Part shown: piece after piece, positions 46,141 to 57,487 of the stretch
Numbering within the stretch: position 1 is the stretch's first letter
Layout of the letters: every line of letters starts with the position of its first letter
Assembly (NCBI RefSeq): GCF_036884655.1
Contig: NC_088345.1
Coordinates: 29,269,001-29,333,000, forward strand
DNA length: 64,000 nucleotides
Reading direction: 5' to 3'
From: Musa acuminata AAA Group
Lineage: Eukaryota; Streptophyta; Magnoliopsida; Zingiberales; Musaceae
Notes under the pieces: generated by a model
The model's input: only the letters and a program-made list of their open reading frames with translations
Databases searched by the model: none
Told to the model about the DNA's origin: nothing
Made by a program: the position numbers and the translations under genes

Positions 46141-47277
46141 TTATGCAGGATTAACTACGATACCAGTAAGACATAAAGCAGGTGTTGTGCTAGAGTCAAG
46201 ATCGAGATCTCGTTGGAAGTTCAAGAGTTCGTCGGAAGTCTGGACATTAGTCGGAAGTTCTGCTAAAACTAACCGAGAAGTCCAGGAGCTTGCCAAAGAA
46301 GCTCGTCAGAACTCGCCAAGAAGATCATCATAAAGTCCGGGAGCTTGCCAGGAGTCCACCGGAACATTACCGAGAGTTCATCGGAAGATTGTCGGAAGCT
46401 CGCCGAAAGAGCAATTGACATACCAAAACAAGAGTACTTTGATTATGTCTTCGTTTTTGTAGTTAGACAGTATATTAAGTTAGAATTGGGAGGTAATCAC
46501 ACTAACTTATTTAGGGGCCAACTGGGCCCGTTCTCCCAGGTGGTCTAAGAGGTGGTACCGCTGGCAGTTAATTCTACCAACGATGGTACCGCCCCTGTCA
46601 GGCGGTGGTACCACCAGAGCTCTGTCAAGCGATGGTACCGCCCAGACTGGGTGGTGGTACTGTCCAATGTTAGACTACAAGTAGTAGTACTACCCAGTAA
46701 TGGTCATGGTACTGTCAGTACCCCGAAAATCTAGGATGAGACACTTTTTTGCTCCATTTTTGAAGCCATTTGGGGCCTATAAATACCCCACCCTTTTTTG
46801 CATGAAAGGGTAACAAAGTGCTATTATATGTATGAAAAATTCTAAGTGTTTGGGGTGTGAAAAGTGTTGTAAAAGTGAGAAGAGTTCTCCTCCTCCCTCT
46901 CTTAGCCTTGTAACCATCCAAGAAAGAGGAGTGAGACTTGTAAGGGTTGTCTCCTAAACCCAGCAAAAGGAGAAAGAGCTGTAAAAGGTGGTTGGTCTTC
47001 GCCTATTGAAGGAAGGCCTTTAATGGACGCCGATGACCTCAATGGAGGAGGAATCCAAAGTAGACGTAGGACTCGTTGATCGAACCACTCTAAATTCTAG
47101 TTTGTTTTTCTTTTGTGCAATTTACTTTACTACAAATCTCCTTAAGCTTCTCTTACATTCTTACGAAAGTTTTAAATTTAACATCTTTCCGAAATGATTT
47201 GAATCGAGATGAACTTTATACGAAATCGAAGAATTTTCTAAGACATTAATTCACCACCCCCCCCCCCCATCCTAACA
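46141..47277 (+). repeat. S3 3' LTR, 5' end missing
   Basis: The LTR homology begins at TGCAGGATTAACTACG, without the TGTTGAATC start and about 70 following bases. TATA is at 46779-46787 (GGCCTATAAATACCCC). The palindromes (about 46545-46720) have GGTACC centres throughout. It ends CCATCCTAACA at 47277 after a C run of 13 bases. Confidence 0.85.
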
Positions 47278-47325
47278 CCAAGGTGGCTGATCCCCTAAAG
47301 GGATCAACCCCAAGCTTAGATCTGC
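47278..47325 (+). repeat. Inverted copy of a G1 LTR segment
   Basis: CCAAGGTGGCTGATCCCCTA and the following 23 bases match, in reverse complement, 48076-48118 with about two differences. Beyond this the two sides diverge. Confidence 0.75.
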
Positions 47326-47334
47326 TAGGGTTTT

Positions 47335-48060
47335 AATAGTAGTTTAAAGTTTAATTGAGTTAGTTTTAAGTGTAACCATGTCAACTTAATTAGGAGCTCA
47401 TTGGGCTTGAATTAGGGTTAAATTGGGCCTATTGTAAGGCTAGTTTAGTGACCTGATTTGGGCTAGGTGGCGGTACTGCTTGTGAGCTGGAAAGCATGGA
47501 ATGTACTATTTTAGAAAACCCGATGGTGGTACTGCCAGGGTCAACTGTAGTACCGCCTAATCAAGCGGTGGTACTACCAGAACACAATCTCCCAAGCTAT
47601 GTCAGGTGATGATACCGCTAGTGCCTAGGTTGTTAGGCTATAGTACCACCCAATACAAGTAGTAGTACCGCTAATACCCTGAAAACCCGAGGATTTAAAT
47701 TTTTGGCTCTATTTTTAAATCATTTAGGGCCTATAAATGCCACACTCATGCTTGCTTGACAAAGAACGAAAATCTTATAATTTTTAAGTGTCATAAACTC
47801 TTGAAAAGTATTAAGTCTCTTCCTCCTTGAGTTTAGAACTTATTCTAAGTGAGATGTGAGGTCTTTTGTAAAATAGGGGTTTAAGGGTTCTCTCGTAAGC
47901 CTTTGTAAAGGAGAAAAAGTTGTAATAAGGGTAGCTGATCTTCACCCATTGAAAAAAAGATCGGTAGTGAAAACCGGTGGCCTCAAGGAAAGAGGAATCG
48001 AGAGTAGATATAGGTCGAGATGACCAAACTACTATAAATTTGGTTTGTATCTCTCTAATA
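47335..48060 (+). repeat. Old Sirevirus-type LTR fragment
   Basis: It resembles the middle of the S3 LTR in order: a TTAGGAGCTCATTGGGC-like U3 part, decayed GGCGGTACTGCC-type motifs (47470-47680), CCTATAAATGCC (TATA near 47732), and a GGTCGAGATGACC part near 48010-48030. Both ends are missing, so it is a truncated older insertion. No coding sequence is seen. Confidence 0.65.
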
Positions 48061-48420
48061 GAATCCTTGCGGATTCTAAGCTTGGGGTTGATCTCTTTAG
48101 GGGATCAGCCTCCTTGGAACTCTATAGGGGTTCCTTCCTCTAGGTTACTACTCAAAGACTGCTAAAAAGATTCATCTATTCCTTTTGAAAAGAGGATGAA
48201 TACATGACTCTTTATAAGGCTTCTAAACCCCAACTCCTTATAGGACTCCTACTCAAGACTCCTACTTCTAACCAACTCCTAATAATTCGAAGTAACCTCC
48301 AAACTAATCTTAATCTTAGTCTGCCTCTTCATCTCTTTAATAGGAGTCAGTTAGGTAGGTTTTCCATGAATGCCCCTTTCAATAAAACTCAATTAAAAAT
48401 TCCTCGCTAGAGTCCTAACA
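48061..48420 (-). repeat. G1 3' LTR (Ty3/gypsy), approximate left edge
   Basis: On the minus strand it begins TGTTAGGACTCTAGCG at 48420, just after the purine-rich GAAGAGGGCGGG (about 48425-48437, the polypurine tract). A TATAAAG-like element is near 48209-48216. The left limit is uncertain because no clear CA end or partner LTR is in the window. Confidence 0.6.
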
Positions 48421-48439
48421 AACCCGCCCTCTTCAAATC

Positions 48440-50736
48440 AGCCTTGTCCTCGAGGCTGACGATCCATGAATTCTGAGAATTTGATATTTAAGTCGTCATA
48501 GTTCTCCCAAGTGGCATCTTATGTTGGTAGGTTCGCCCACTGAATTAACACTTCAGTAGTGGATTATCATTGTCGAGTCATGATCCATCAATAAATAATA
48601 GCACTCGGTTAGGTCTGGAGTTCTCCTTGGGTAGTCATATTTGGTAGATGGCTTTGAGCTGTCTCGTTTTATCCCAAGTTGAGCTTTAAACACGACACAT
48701 GGAAGATTGGATGGATTTGAGAGCTAGCAGGTAAGTCTAATCTGTATGCTAACACTCTGATGTGCTCCAAAATTTGGTAGGGTCCATAAAACCGAGGTGA
48801 AAGCTTCATAGATGCCCTAGCCTGGATTAATGTTTGCTTATATGGCTGGAGCCGTAGGAAGCTCCAATCTCTTACTGAAAATTCTCTTTCGCCTTTGTGT
48901 TGATCATATTGTTGTTTCATCCTTGCTTGAGCTGCAGTGAGATTATCTTTTAGCAACTTCAGCATTTTGTCTCTGTCATATAGTTCCTTGTCTACTTGTT
49001 CTACTTTAAAGGTGTTCAACACATATTTTGGGATCACAAGGGGAGGTCGGCCATATATAGCCTCATAGGGAGTACATTTTATAGATGAATGGTAAGTTGT
49101 ATTATACCACCACTCGGCCCAAGGAAGCCATTTTGTCCACTCTTTTGGCCGGTCACTAGTGAAGCATCTAAGTTATGTCTCCAAGCACCTGTTCACCACT
49201 TCACTCTGGCCATTGGTTTGTGGGTGATATGCCATACTCATTTTCAATTTAGTGCCCTGCGTCTGGAATAACTCTATACAAAATCTACTCGTGAAGACCC
49301 AATCACGATCACTTACAAAAGATCTTAGCATCCCATGCAATTTTATAATATTCTCCATAAAGATTCGAGCAATATTAGAAGCAGCGTAGGGATTACGAAC
49401 AACACAAAAGTGAGCATACTTTATAAGCAATCAACCACGACAAGAATTGTACCTTTTCCTTGTGATGAGGGAAGCCCTTCGATGAAGTTCATTGATATAT
49501 CAGTCCATATTGAGTCCAGGACGGGTAGAGTTTGCAGCTTTCTGAAACTTGCCACTGTCTCACTTTTATGTCGTTGACATACATCACATTGTGTCACAAA
49601 TTTAGCAATAATATTTTTCAACCCAACCCAATAAAAATTTTGCTTAATTCTCTTATGGGTTCTATGGAACCCGGAGTACTCGGCCGTAGGTGTGGAATGC
49701 ATCTCTTGAAGGATGGTCTTTATGCAAGTAGAATTTGGCACAAGCACAATGTGTCCCTTATAGCGCAATTCTTTTGAGTCTCAACTGTAATGAGCCACGG
49801 AGCTTGGTGTTTCCTCCAAATTTTTTTATGATCATACTGGTCTCCGGATCTTCCTGTCATTCCCTCTTAATATCCTCAAGGAAGTCGTTTGTCAGAAGTG
49901 AAACGGCCAAAGATTCAGTTTGCTCGGGTAGCCATGAAAGCGCTTCTGCAATAATATTCTCTTTTCCCTTTTTGTAGGTTATTTCATAATCATATCTAAG
50001 AAGCTTTGTTGCCCATTTTTGCTGCTCAGGGGAAGATATCTTCTACTCCAAGAAATATTTTAGGCTTTTATGGTCGGTCTTGATTTGAAAGCATCACCCG
50101 ATCAAGTACGGTCTCCATTTGGTAACTGCATACACAATTGAGAGCATCTTCTTGTCGTAAATAGTCATCTTGAGATAGGAAGGAGATAATTCCATACTAG
50201 TATAAGTGAGGGGGTGGCCATCTTGTATTAGTACAGCACCAATTCCAACTCCGGAGGCATCGGCTTCAATAACAAAAGTCTTGCCAAAGTCGGGTAGCAC
50301 TAGTATGGGCATTATCGTCATTGTGACTTTAAGTTTGTCGAAGACATTGGTGGCTTTGTCCGACCATTAGAAAGTATCTTTTTTCAGTAAAGAAGTAAGG
50401 GGTGCATTGATCTTTATATAGTTTTTTACGAACTTGCGGTAGTATCCTATTAAACCGAGAAAGCCGTATAGCGATTTTATAATCCTCGGGGTCGGCCAGT
50501 TCTGAATTGCTTCAATTTTGGAGGGGTCCACTGTCACACCTTCCTCTGATATGTTCAAGATATTTTACCTTCTATTGAAGAAAGCAACACTTTGATTTTT
50601 TGATAAAAAAGAACATGTTCTCATAAAATCGTCAAAACAAGTCGTAAGTGCTGAAAATGACTTTCAAGAGAAGGGTTGTAAATAAGGATATTATCAAAGA
50701 AAACCATTACAAACGTATGAAGATAATTCTGGAGGG
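48440..50736 (-). pseudogene. pol: G1 pol: RT (partial), RNase H, integrase, chromodomain
   Basis: Reading leftwards: RT fragment with the catalytic box as FFDNILIYN (near 50680-50705), where the normal YxDD is altered to DN; a connection part with GFLGLIGYYRKFVKNY (50367-50558); RNase H with IEADASGVGIGAVL (50094-50321); integrase HHCC zinc region (H...H...CDVCQRHK, 49421-49768) with SIWTDISMNFIEGLPS; core with DRDWVFTS and MSMAYHPQTNGQSEVVNRCLE (49173-49430), carrying the Asp and Glu; the C-terminal domain FYGPYQILEHI (48669-49037); and a chromodomain-like end (QWANLP...DATWENYDDL, near 48485-48545) with an in-frame stop. Stops and shifts separate most blocks. Confidence 0.85.
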
Positions 50737-52209
50737 TGTTAGGAAAATCTTCGGGGGCGACATCACATGCGCAGTGGAAGAACAAGAAAAATAAAATCCC
50801 TGATTCCCAAAGAGATGTTCGTCGTCATGCGAAGATTGGTGCGTAAAATCCGCGAAACTGAAAAACTACGTATATAATAGATTGTGTTACCTAGGGAGAT
50901 CGTATATCCCTATTTCCTTACAGATCCTTAAGAGAGGGTGAAGGAGGTCAAGCGTCCTCCTCTCTAGCGGTGATCCACACAGCAGGGCTGGGACAACGCT
51001 TCTCAAAACTCTAGGCCTGCCCTGAGGTGGAGAGGGGAAGGAGAATAGGAGAGGCAAGCAAAGGCTCTAGCCTATGAGGCTCTGAATCCCTCCTATTTAT
51101 AGAGGTCCCCTATCAAATCCTAATGGATCCTCGCCTAGTGGGTATTGGATCTACATCCAATAACCCAAGCCTTTTAGATTAGTGGATCTCTATCCAATAA
51201 TCTCTCATGAGCTCTTATTTGATCTCATCCATGGGATCCAATAATTCAGGGACTTATTGGATATCCAATAAAACAAGGGCTCCATCGGATATCTCATATC
51301 CGAACCTCTACTCATCGCAATGCCTACCATATGTGTGTGACCCTCTAGGCCCAATATCGAGCTGGCCGTGAGTCATACCTATCAGAACTCTTTCTAACTC
51401 AGTGAATTATTATCTCTGTAATAATTCACTTGACTCATCGACTACGGACATACTAGGCCAGTACGCCGTAGTCCCCATATGATACAGGGGAATCCAATCC
51501 ATTGGACCTATCTATCCTCAGTTACCGTGTACCGATAGTCCCTTATCTATCTAATATCCCAGAGATCGTATATCGAGCATGGTGCTGTCAGACCCATATG
51601 GTTTTTACTCGAGTCTCGCTCTAATTGGATTTTCCCAAAGAACTCTTTCTCTCTCAACCCGAATGACCCTAGTCAGGGATTTGTCTGAGCAAGAACACAT
51701 AGGATATTCCTCTCATGACGCTGAGAGTGGATGATCCTCTATCGACACTCAATAGCCCTCGTAAGGTTAACTACCACTCCCAATGACCAGCTGTACTAGA
51801 TTTGGGATAGCCAAACCTATAGGTCTGGTATCAAAGAGTGGAGCACTCATACAGGACATCCTTGGTGTCTCAAGTCTAAGGACCAGATATACCACTAGGA
51901 CTACGGAATCGCTGTCTGACAATAAGGCATCATCAACCATCCAGCATTCCATAAGTGGATCAATCAGTGAACTCATTCTCCAATGAGCACCTGTATTGTA
52001 TCCCTAGTGTCCCTACACAAGCAGTTATGAGACCCATTGCATCCATCATATGGATGTGTATACAGCACACCAGTCTGTCCAGTTATCATGATGTCCCTCT
52101 CGAGTAACCTATTACCGGGATTATTTAGGATATGTGTTTAAAGGTGAATCGATCTCATTTTCGTGATCTCATCACGATCTGATTCCCATTGCACAAATCC
52201 AAGGACATC

Positions 52210-52283
<74 letters not shown>

Positions 52284-52368
52284 AATTATAAAGTTATATA
52301 TGCCAAAATATAATAAGCAAAAAAGATTCTGTATCAAGTCACACGTGTCATCACTCATGTGATTGGCA
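50737..52368 (-). repeat. T1 3' LTR (1632 bp)
   Basis: Bounded on the plus strand by TGTTAGGAAAATC and ...GTGATTGGCA. It aligns in reverse complement with the T2 LTRs. The TATA box (minus, TATAAATAGG) lies at about 51092-51101. Relative to T2, it lacks about 26 bases right after the TGC start and contains a long TA expansion at 52212-52279. Confidence 0.9.
52212..52279. repeat. (AT)n microsatellite, about 34 units
   Basis: An uninterrupted AT run in the T1 LTR. The same site in the T2 LTRs holds only a short stretch (near 56110 and 63131), so it expanded after divergence. Confidence 0.97.
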
Positions 52369-52382
52369 ATCTCCCACTTGAC

Positions 52383-54039
52383 CTAAAGCCAATCACCTAT
52401 GTGTCTGATCCCTATCAGACCCCTGTTACGCTCAAAGATAATCTGAGACAACGGCTTTGTCAGTGGATCTCCAATGTTATCTTCGGATGGAATTCTTTCC
52501 ACTGCTACATCTCCTCGGGTTACGATCTCTCTAATAAGGTGGAACCTCCTTAGAACATGCTTAGATTTCTGATGAGACCTAAGTTCCTTCGCTTGAGTAA
52601 TCGCCCTATTGTTGTCACAATTTAAAGAGATCAGCTCCTCGCTACCCATCACGACTCCCAAATCTGTGATAAACTTTTTCAACCAGACTCCCTCCTTTGC
52701 TGCATCTGATGCAGCAATGTACTCCACCTCTGTGGTCGAGTTAGCAGTAGTATCTTGCTTGGAACTCTTCCAACATACTGCTCCTCCATTCAAGGTGTAC
52801 ACGTACCCCGAATTTGACTTGCTATCATCGACATCAGACTAAAAACTTGACTTTGTGTAGCCTTCAACCTTAAGGCTACTACCTCCATATACTAGTAAAA
52901 GATCCTTAGTCCTTCTCAAATACTTAAGGATACACTTTACTGCTTTCCAATGCTCCAAGCCTGGATCCGCTTGATACCTGCTCGTGACACTCAGAGCATG
53001 CGCTATATTAGGCCTAGAACATAGCATGGCATACATGATAAACTATATTACTGAGGCATAAGGTATCATATTAATGTTCACTCTTTCTTCTAGAGTCTTT
53101 GGGGATATACTCGTAGAAAGCGATATCCCATGTCTCATCGGTACGAGACCTCTCTTGGAATTTTTCATGCCAAACCTTTTGACAATGGTTTCTATGTACT
53201 TGGACTGGGACAAGCCAAGCATCCTCTTGGATCTATCTCTATATATTCTAATCCCCAAGATATAGGATGCTTCCCCTAAGTCCTTCATGGAGAAGTGTCT
53301 AGATAACCAAGCTTTTACTATGGATAGCATTCCTACGTCATTCCCAATGATCAGGATGTCATCCACATATAACACCAAAAAGGTGATAGCGCTCTCACTT
53401 ATCATCCTGTACACACAAAGCTCATCTTCGTTTTTAACGAAGTCATAAGACCTGATTGCCTCATCAAATCTTATGTTCCAACTTCGGAAAGCTTGCTTTA
53501 GTCCATAAATGGATCTAAGCAACCTACACACCTTATCTGGATAGTTCTTGTACATGAATCCCTCAGGTTGCATCATATACACCTCCTCCTCGAGATTCCC
53601 ATTGAGAAATGTGGTTTTCACATCCATCTGCTAGATCTCATAATCATAGTGTGCTGCAATAGCCAATAGAATTCTGATGGATTTTAGCATTACTACTGGT
53701 GAGAAGGTTTCGTCGTAGTCAACACCTTGCCTTTGATGATACTCCTTAGCCACTAGCCTTGCTTTATAGGTCACTACCTTTCCATCTACTCTGATCTTTT
53801 TCTTAAAGATCCACTTGCAACCAATGGGTACAATACTTTCAGGCGCATCAATTATGTTACAAACCTTGTTAGAGTACATAGAATCCATCTCAGAATTCAT
53901 GGCTTCTTGCCACTTCCCAAAGTCTATACTCATAATAGCCTCCTCGTAGGTCTGAGGATCAATATCCTCAACATCCTCTCCTCTAATATGTCCCACATAT
54001 CTCTCAAGAGGATGGGATACTCTATCAGACATACGTAAA
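52383..54039 (-). pseudogene. pol: T1 reverse transcriptase and RNase H
   Basis: Reading leftwards: KWQEAMNSEMDSMY and KARLVAKEYHQRQGVDYDET (53631-54032); a TAG at 53631-53633 replacing Trp before QMDVKTTFLNG; RT proper 53043-53627 with SIYGLKQAFRSW and intact YVDDILI; then 52839-53036 (SRPNIAHALSVTSRYQ) and RNase H 52383-52802 with [17 protein letters not shown]. The natural end is the TAG at 52383-52385, ahead of the polypurine tract CAAGTGGGAGAT (52369-52380). Small frame breaks lie near 53040 and 52838. Confidence 0.88.
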
Positions 54040-54047
54040 GTTAAAAC

Positions 54048-55316
54048 TTATGTATTAGGTACCTGAATAGACTCAGGCTGCAGAGTGGTGCTTGAGCTTA
54101 GTTCTCCAACCTCGCTCAACTCTATCATTCTCCCACTATCTCCGCCAAGAATGTGTTCCTTCTCAAGGAACACAGCTCTCTTAGCTACAAAGACCTTTTG
54201 GTCCTTGAGATGATAGAAATAATACCAGCAAGTTTCCTTGGTGTATCCCACAAATTTGTATTGCTCTGTCCTTGATTCTAACTTATCGAGGTTGTGTCTT
54301 TTAACATGGGCAGGACAACCCCAAATCTTAACAACCTTAAGATCAGGCTTCTTCTCTTTCCATATCTTATATTGTGTAGACACTACCGACTTAGTTGGAA
54401 CTCTGTTCAGAAGGTAAGCTGCGGTTTCTAGAGCATATCCCCAAAATGAGATGGGTATGTCAAAGAAACTCATCATGGACCGTACCATGTCTAATAGCGT
54501 ACGATTTCTCCTTTTAGAGACACCATTGAGCTGAGGTGTATAAGGAGGTGTCCATTGGGATAATACCCCATGGTCCTTGAGAAACTGAGTAAACTCTGTA
54601 CTTAAGTACTCACCTTATCGATCTGATCGAAGAGTTTTGATACTTTTTCCAGTCTGGTTCTCCACCTCATTCTTATACTCTTTGAATTTCTCAAAGGCCT
54701 CGGACTTGTACTTCATTAAGTACACATATCCATACCTTGAGAAATCATCAGTAAAGGTAATGAAGTAGGAGTAACCACCAATGGCATGAGTTGACATGGG
54801 TCCACATACATCACTATGTATGAGTTCCAACAGCTCAGTGGCTCTCTCTCCAGTTCCACTAAATGGAGAGTTGGTTAGTTTTCCACGAAGGCAAGGCTCG
54901 CAAGTTGCATATGACACATAGTCGAATGGATCTAGATATCCATCATTTAGCAACTTTTGAATCCTTCTTTCATAGATGTGACCTAGCCTACAATGCTACA
55001 GGTATGCATTGTTCTCAAAAACTAATTTATATCCACTAACTATCAAACATGAAATGGAGATAATGTTTTTGATAATAGAAGGAACAAAATAACATGCATC
55101 TAATGCAATAAAAGCTCCATCAGGTAGATGTAGGGCGACCTCGCCAATAGCTACTACAGCAACTTTTGCTCCATTACCCATCTTGAGGTCCATCTCACCT
55201 CTCTCTAGTCTCCTAGGCCTTGCCAGAACCTGCAACGAATTGCATATATGATAAGCACTACCGGTATCCAATACCCATGTGTTATCATAAGAGTCTGACA
55301 AATGGAGACTGATCAT
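54048..55316 (-). pseudogene. pol: T1 protease and integrase, broken
   Basis: The protease reads VLDTGSAYHICNS (near 55240-55275) in an open frame 54996-55316. A TAG near 54996 replaces the Trp of LWHCRLG. Integrase zinc ligands CEPCLRGK and the core HSDVCGPM are in 54615-54953. A deletion and stop at LRSDR (near 54615) remove GGE-type residues. The last catalytic Glu is Lys: the box reads NGVSKRRNR (near 54500-54530). The C-terminal part follows at 54048-54488. The integrase is therefore inactive on two counts. Confidence 0.86.
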
Positions 55317-55997
55317 GAATGTACCTGAAGCTTCATCAAGCTTTTGTTTCGCCCTTTCTGTAAGGTACTCTTTGTAGTTCCTCTTCCAGTGCCCATCTTT
55401 ACCATAGTGGAAGCACTGACCTTTATCCTTTGTTGGGTCTTTCTAAGCAACCTTTGCTTTACCTGGTATGCCCTTGCCCTTTCCCTTCTTAAGGGACCTT
55501 TCTGGTTTCCTTTTCTTTCTGGTCTCACTAGTGTAGAGAACTGGCTTCTCTTTCTTAATAGTACTCTCTACCTCCCTCAATATATTGAGGAGCTCTAGGA
55601 GAGTCACCTCAAGCTTGTTCATATTAAAATTCATTATGAACTGTGAAAAGGAATCTGGTAGGAACTGAAGCACAATGTCCACACACAAGTTATCCTCTAT
55701 GACCATTCCTAGACCCGTGAGTTTCTCTATCCACTCAATCATCTTTAGGACATGGTTAAGAACCGGTGTCCCCTCAGTCATCCTAGCGCGGAAGAGGCTC
55801 TTGGATATCTCATATCGCTAAGTCTTTCCTTGTTCCTCAAACAATTTGTAGACAGGCAAGAGAATGGATCTGGCATCCATCTTTTTATGTTGTCTCTGTA
55901 ACTCAGGAGTCATAGAGCCTAATATATAGCACTGAGCAAGAGTGGAGTCATCAATGTACTTCATATAGCGAGCGATCTCATCCTCGCTTGCCCCTTC
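55317..55997 (-). pseudogene. gag: T1 gag, cut by T2
   Basis: Reading leftwards from the T2 insertion: EGASEDEIARYMKYIDD, a broken stretch, then 55443-55781 ([19 protein letters not shown]), a lysine-rich region and a TAG near 55443 replacing Lys. The zinc knuckle is [14 protein letters not shown]: the second and last Cys are Tyr, exactly as in T2. The start of gag lies beyond T2, outside the window. Confidence 0.85.
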
Positions 55998-57487
55998 TGC
56001 TAGTCATAGGTGCCCAGCAAGCCAATCACCTGAGTGATAGCACGTGTGACTTGATACAGAATCTTTTTGCTTATTATATTTTGGCGTATATCACTTTATA
56101 ACTATTGCATAAATGCATATATATATATTGTGATGTCCTTGGATTTGTGCAATGGGAATCGGATCGTGATGAGATCACGATAATGAGATCGATTCACCTT
56201 TAAACACATATCCTAAATAATCCCGGTCATAGGTTACTCGAGAGGGACATCGTGATAACCGGACAGACTGGTGTGTTGTATACCCATCCATATGATGGAT
56301 GCAGCTGGTCTCATAGCTGCTCGTGTACGGACACTAGGGATACAGTACAAGTGCTCATTGGAGAATGAGTTCACTGATTTATCCGCTTACGGAATGCTGG
56401 ATGGTTGATGATGCCTTATTGTCAGACAGCGATTCCATAGTCCTAGTGGTGTATCTGGTCCTTAGACTTGAGACACCAAGGATGTCCTGAGTGCTCCACT
56501 CTTTGATACTAGACTTATAGGTTTAGTTGTCCCAGATCTAGTACAGCTGGTCATTGGGAGTGGTAGTCGACCTTACGAGGGCTATTGAGTGTCGATAGAG
56601 GATCATCCACTCTCGGCGTCATGAGAGGAATATCCCATGTGTTCTTGCTCAGACAAATCCCTGGCCAGGTTCATTCGGGTTGAGAGAGAAAGAGTTCTCC
56701 GGGAGAATCCGATTAGAGCGAGACTTGAGTAGAAACCGTATGGGTCTGACAGCACCATGCTTGATATACGGTCTTTGGGATATTAGAGGGATGAGGGACT
56801 ATAGGTACACGATAACTGAGGACAAACAGGTCCAATGGATTGGATTCCCCTGTATTGTCTGGGGACTACGACGTAGTGGCCTAGTACGTCTGTAGTCAAT
56901 GAGTCAAGTGAATTATTACAAAGATAATAATTCATTGAGTTAGAAGGAGTTCTGATAGGTATGACTCACGGCCAGCTCGATATTGGGCCTAGAGGGTCAC
57001 ACACATATGGTAGGCATTGCGATGAGTAGAGGTTCGGATATGAGATATCCGACGGAGCCCTTATCTTATTGGATGCAGATCCAATACCCACTAGGGGAGG
57101 ACCCATTATGTTTGATAGGGGACCTCTATAAATAGGAGGGATTCAGAGCCTCATAGGCTAGAGTCTTTGCTTGCCTTTCCTATTCTCCTCTCCCTCTCCA
57201 CCTCAAAGCAGGCCTCGAGTTTTGAGGAGCGTCGTCGCAACCCTACTGTGTGGATCACCGCTAGAGAGGAGGACGCTTGACCTCCTTCACCTTCTCCTAA
57301 GGATCTGCAAGGAAACAGGGATATACGATCTCCCTAGGTAACACAATCTACTCTATACGCAGTTTTAAGTTTCGCGGACTTTGCGCACCAATCTTCGCAC
57401 GACGACGAACATCTTTTTGGGAATCGGGGATTTTGTTTTCTTGTTCTTCCGCAGGGCATGTGATGTCGCCCCCAAGATTTCCCAACA
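55998..57487 (+). repeat. T2 5' LTR (1490 bp)
   Basis: It starts TGCTAGTCATAGG and ends AGATTTCCCAACA. TATA is at 57127-57133 (CTCTATAAATAGGAGGG). It contains a short AT stretch (56110-56119) where T1 has its microsatellite. No significant coding sequence is seen. Confidence 0.93.

Larger units (their letters stand above)
9292..47277 (+). mobile_element. S3: oldest Sirevirus-like element, split by S4 (own sequence 9292-10301 and 43116-47277)
   Basis: Partial gag and protease at 9292-10301 continue across the S4 insertion into protease, integrase, RT and RNase H (43116-45076), then a 3' UTR and a truncated 3' LTR ending at 47277. S2 also interrupts it; its first gag half and 5' LTR are left of the window. 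It has many stops, frameshifts and deletions, consistent with being the outermost and oldest copia element here. Confidence 0.88.
48061..50736 (-). mobile_element. G1: Ty3/gypsy chromovirus, interrupted by T1
   Basis: A minus-strand element with 3' LTR, chromodomain, integrase, RNase H and part of RT. It is cut in the RT by T1 at 50737; RT N-terminus, protease, gag and 5' LTR should lie beyond T1/T2, right of the window. The chromodomain after the integrase places it among plant chromoviruses. It is broken in many places. Confidence 0.85.
50737..55997 (-). mobile_element. T1: Ty1/copia element of a second family, interrupted by T2
   Basis: A minus-strand element: 3' LTR 50737-52368 at the left, pol 52383 to about 55316, gag about 55317-55997, then T2. 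The left flank GAGGG (50732-50736) should be its target duplication. Domain order PR-IN-RT-RH and iMet-type sequences (seen in the sister T2) make it copia; the lineage is Tork/Angela-like by general similarity, not certain. It inserted into the RT of G1. Confidence 0.9.

Noticed and set aside
47335..48060. A third full LTR retrotransposon at this site
   Set aside because: Only a central LTR portion is present; no ends, primer-binding site or coding sequence.
52155..52358. Frame encoding an Ile-Tyr repeat
   Set aside because: Direct translation of the AT microsatellite.
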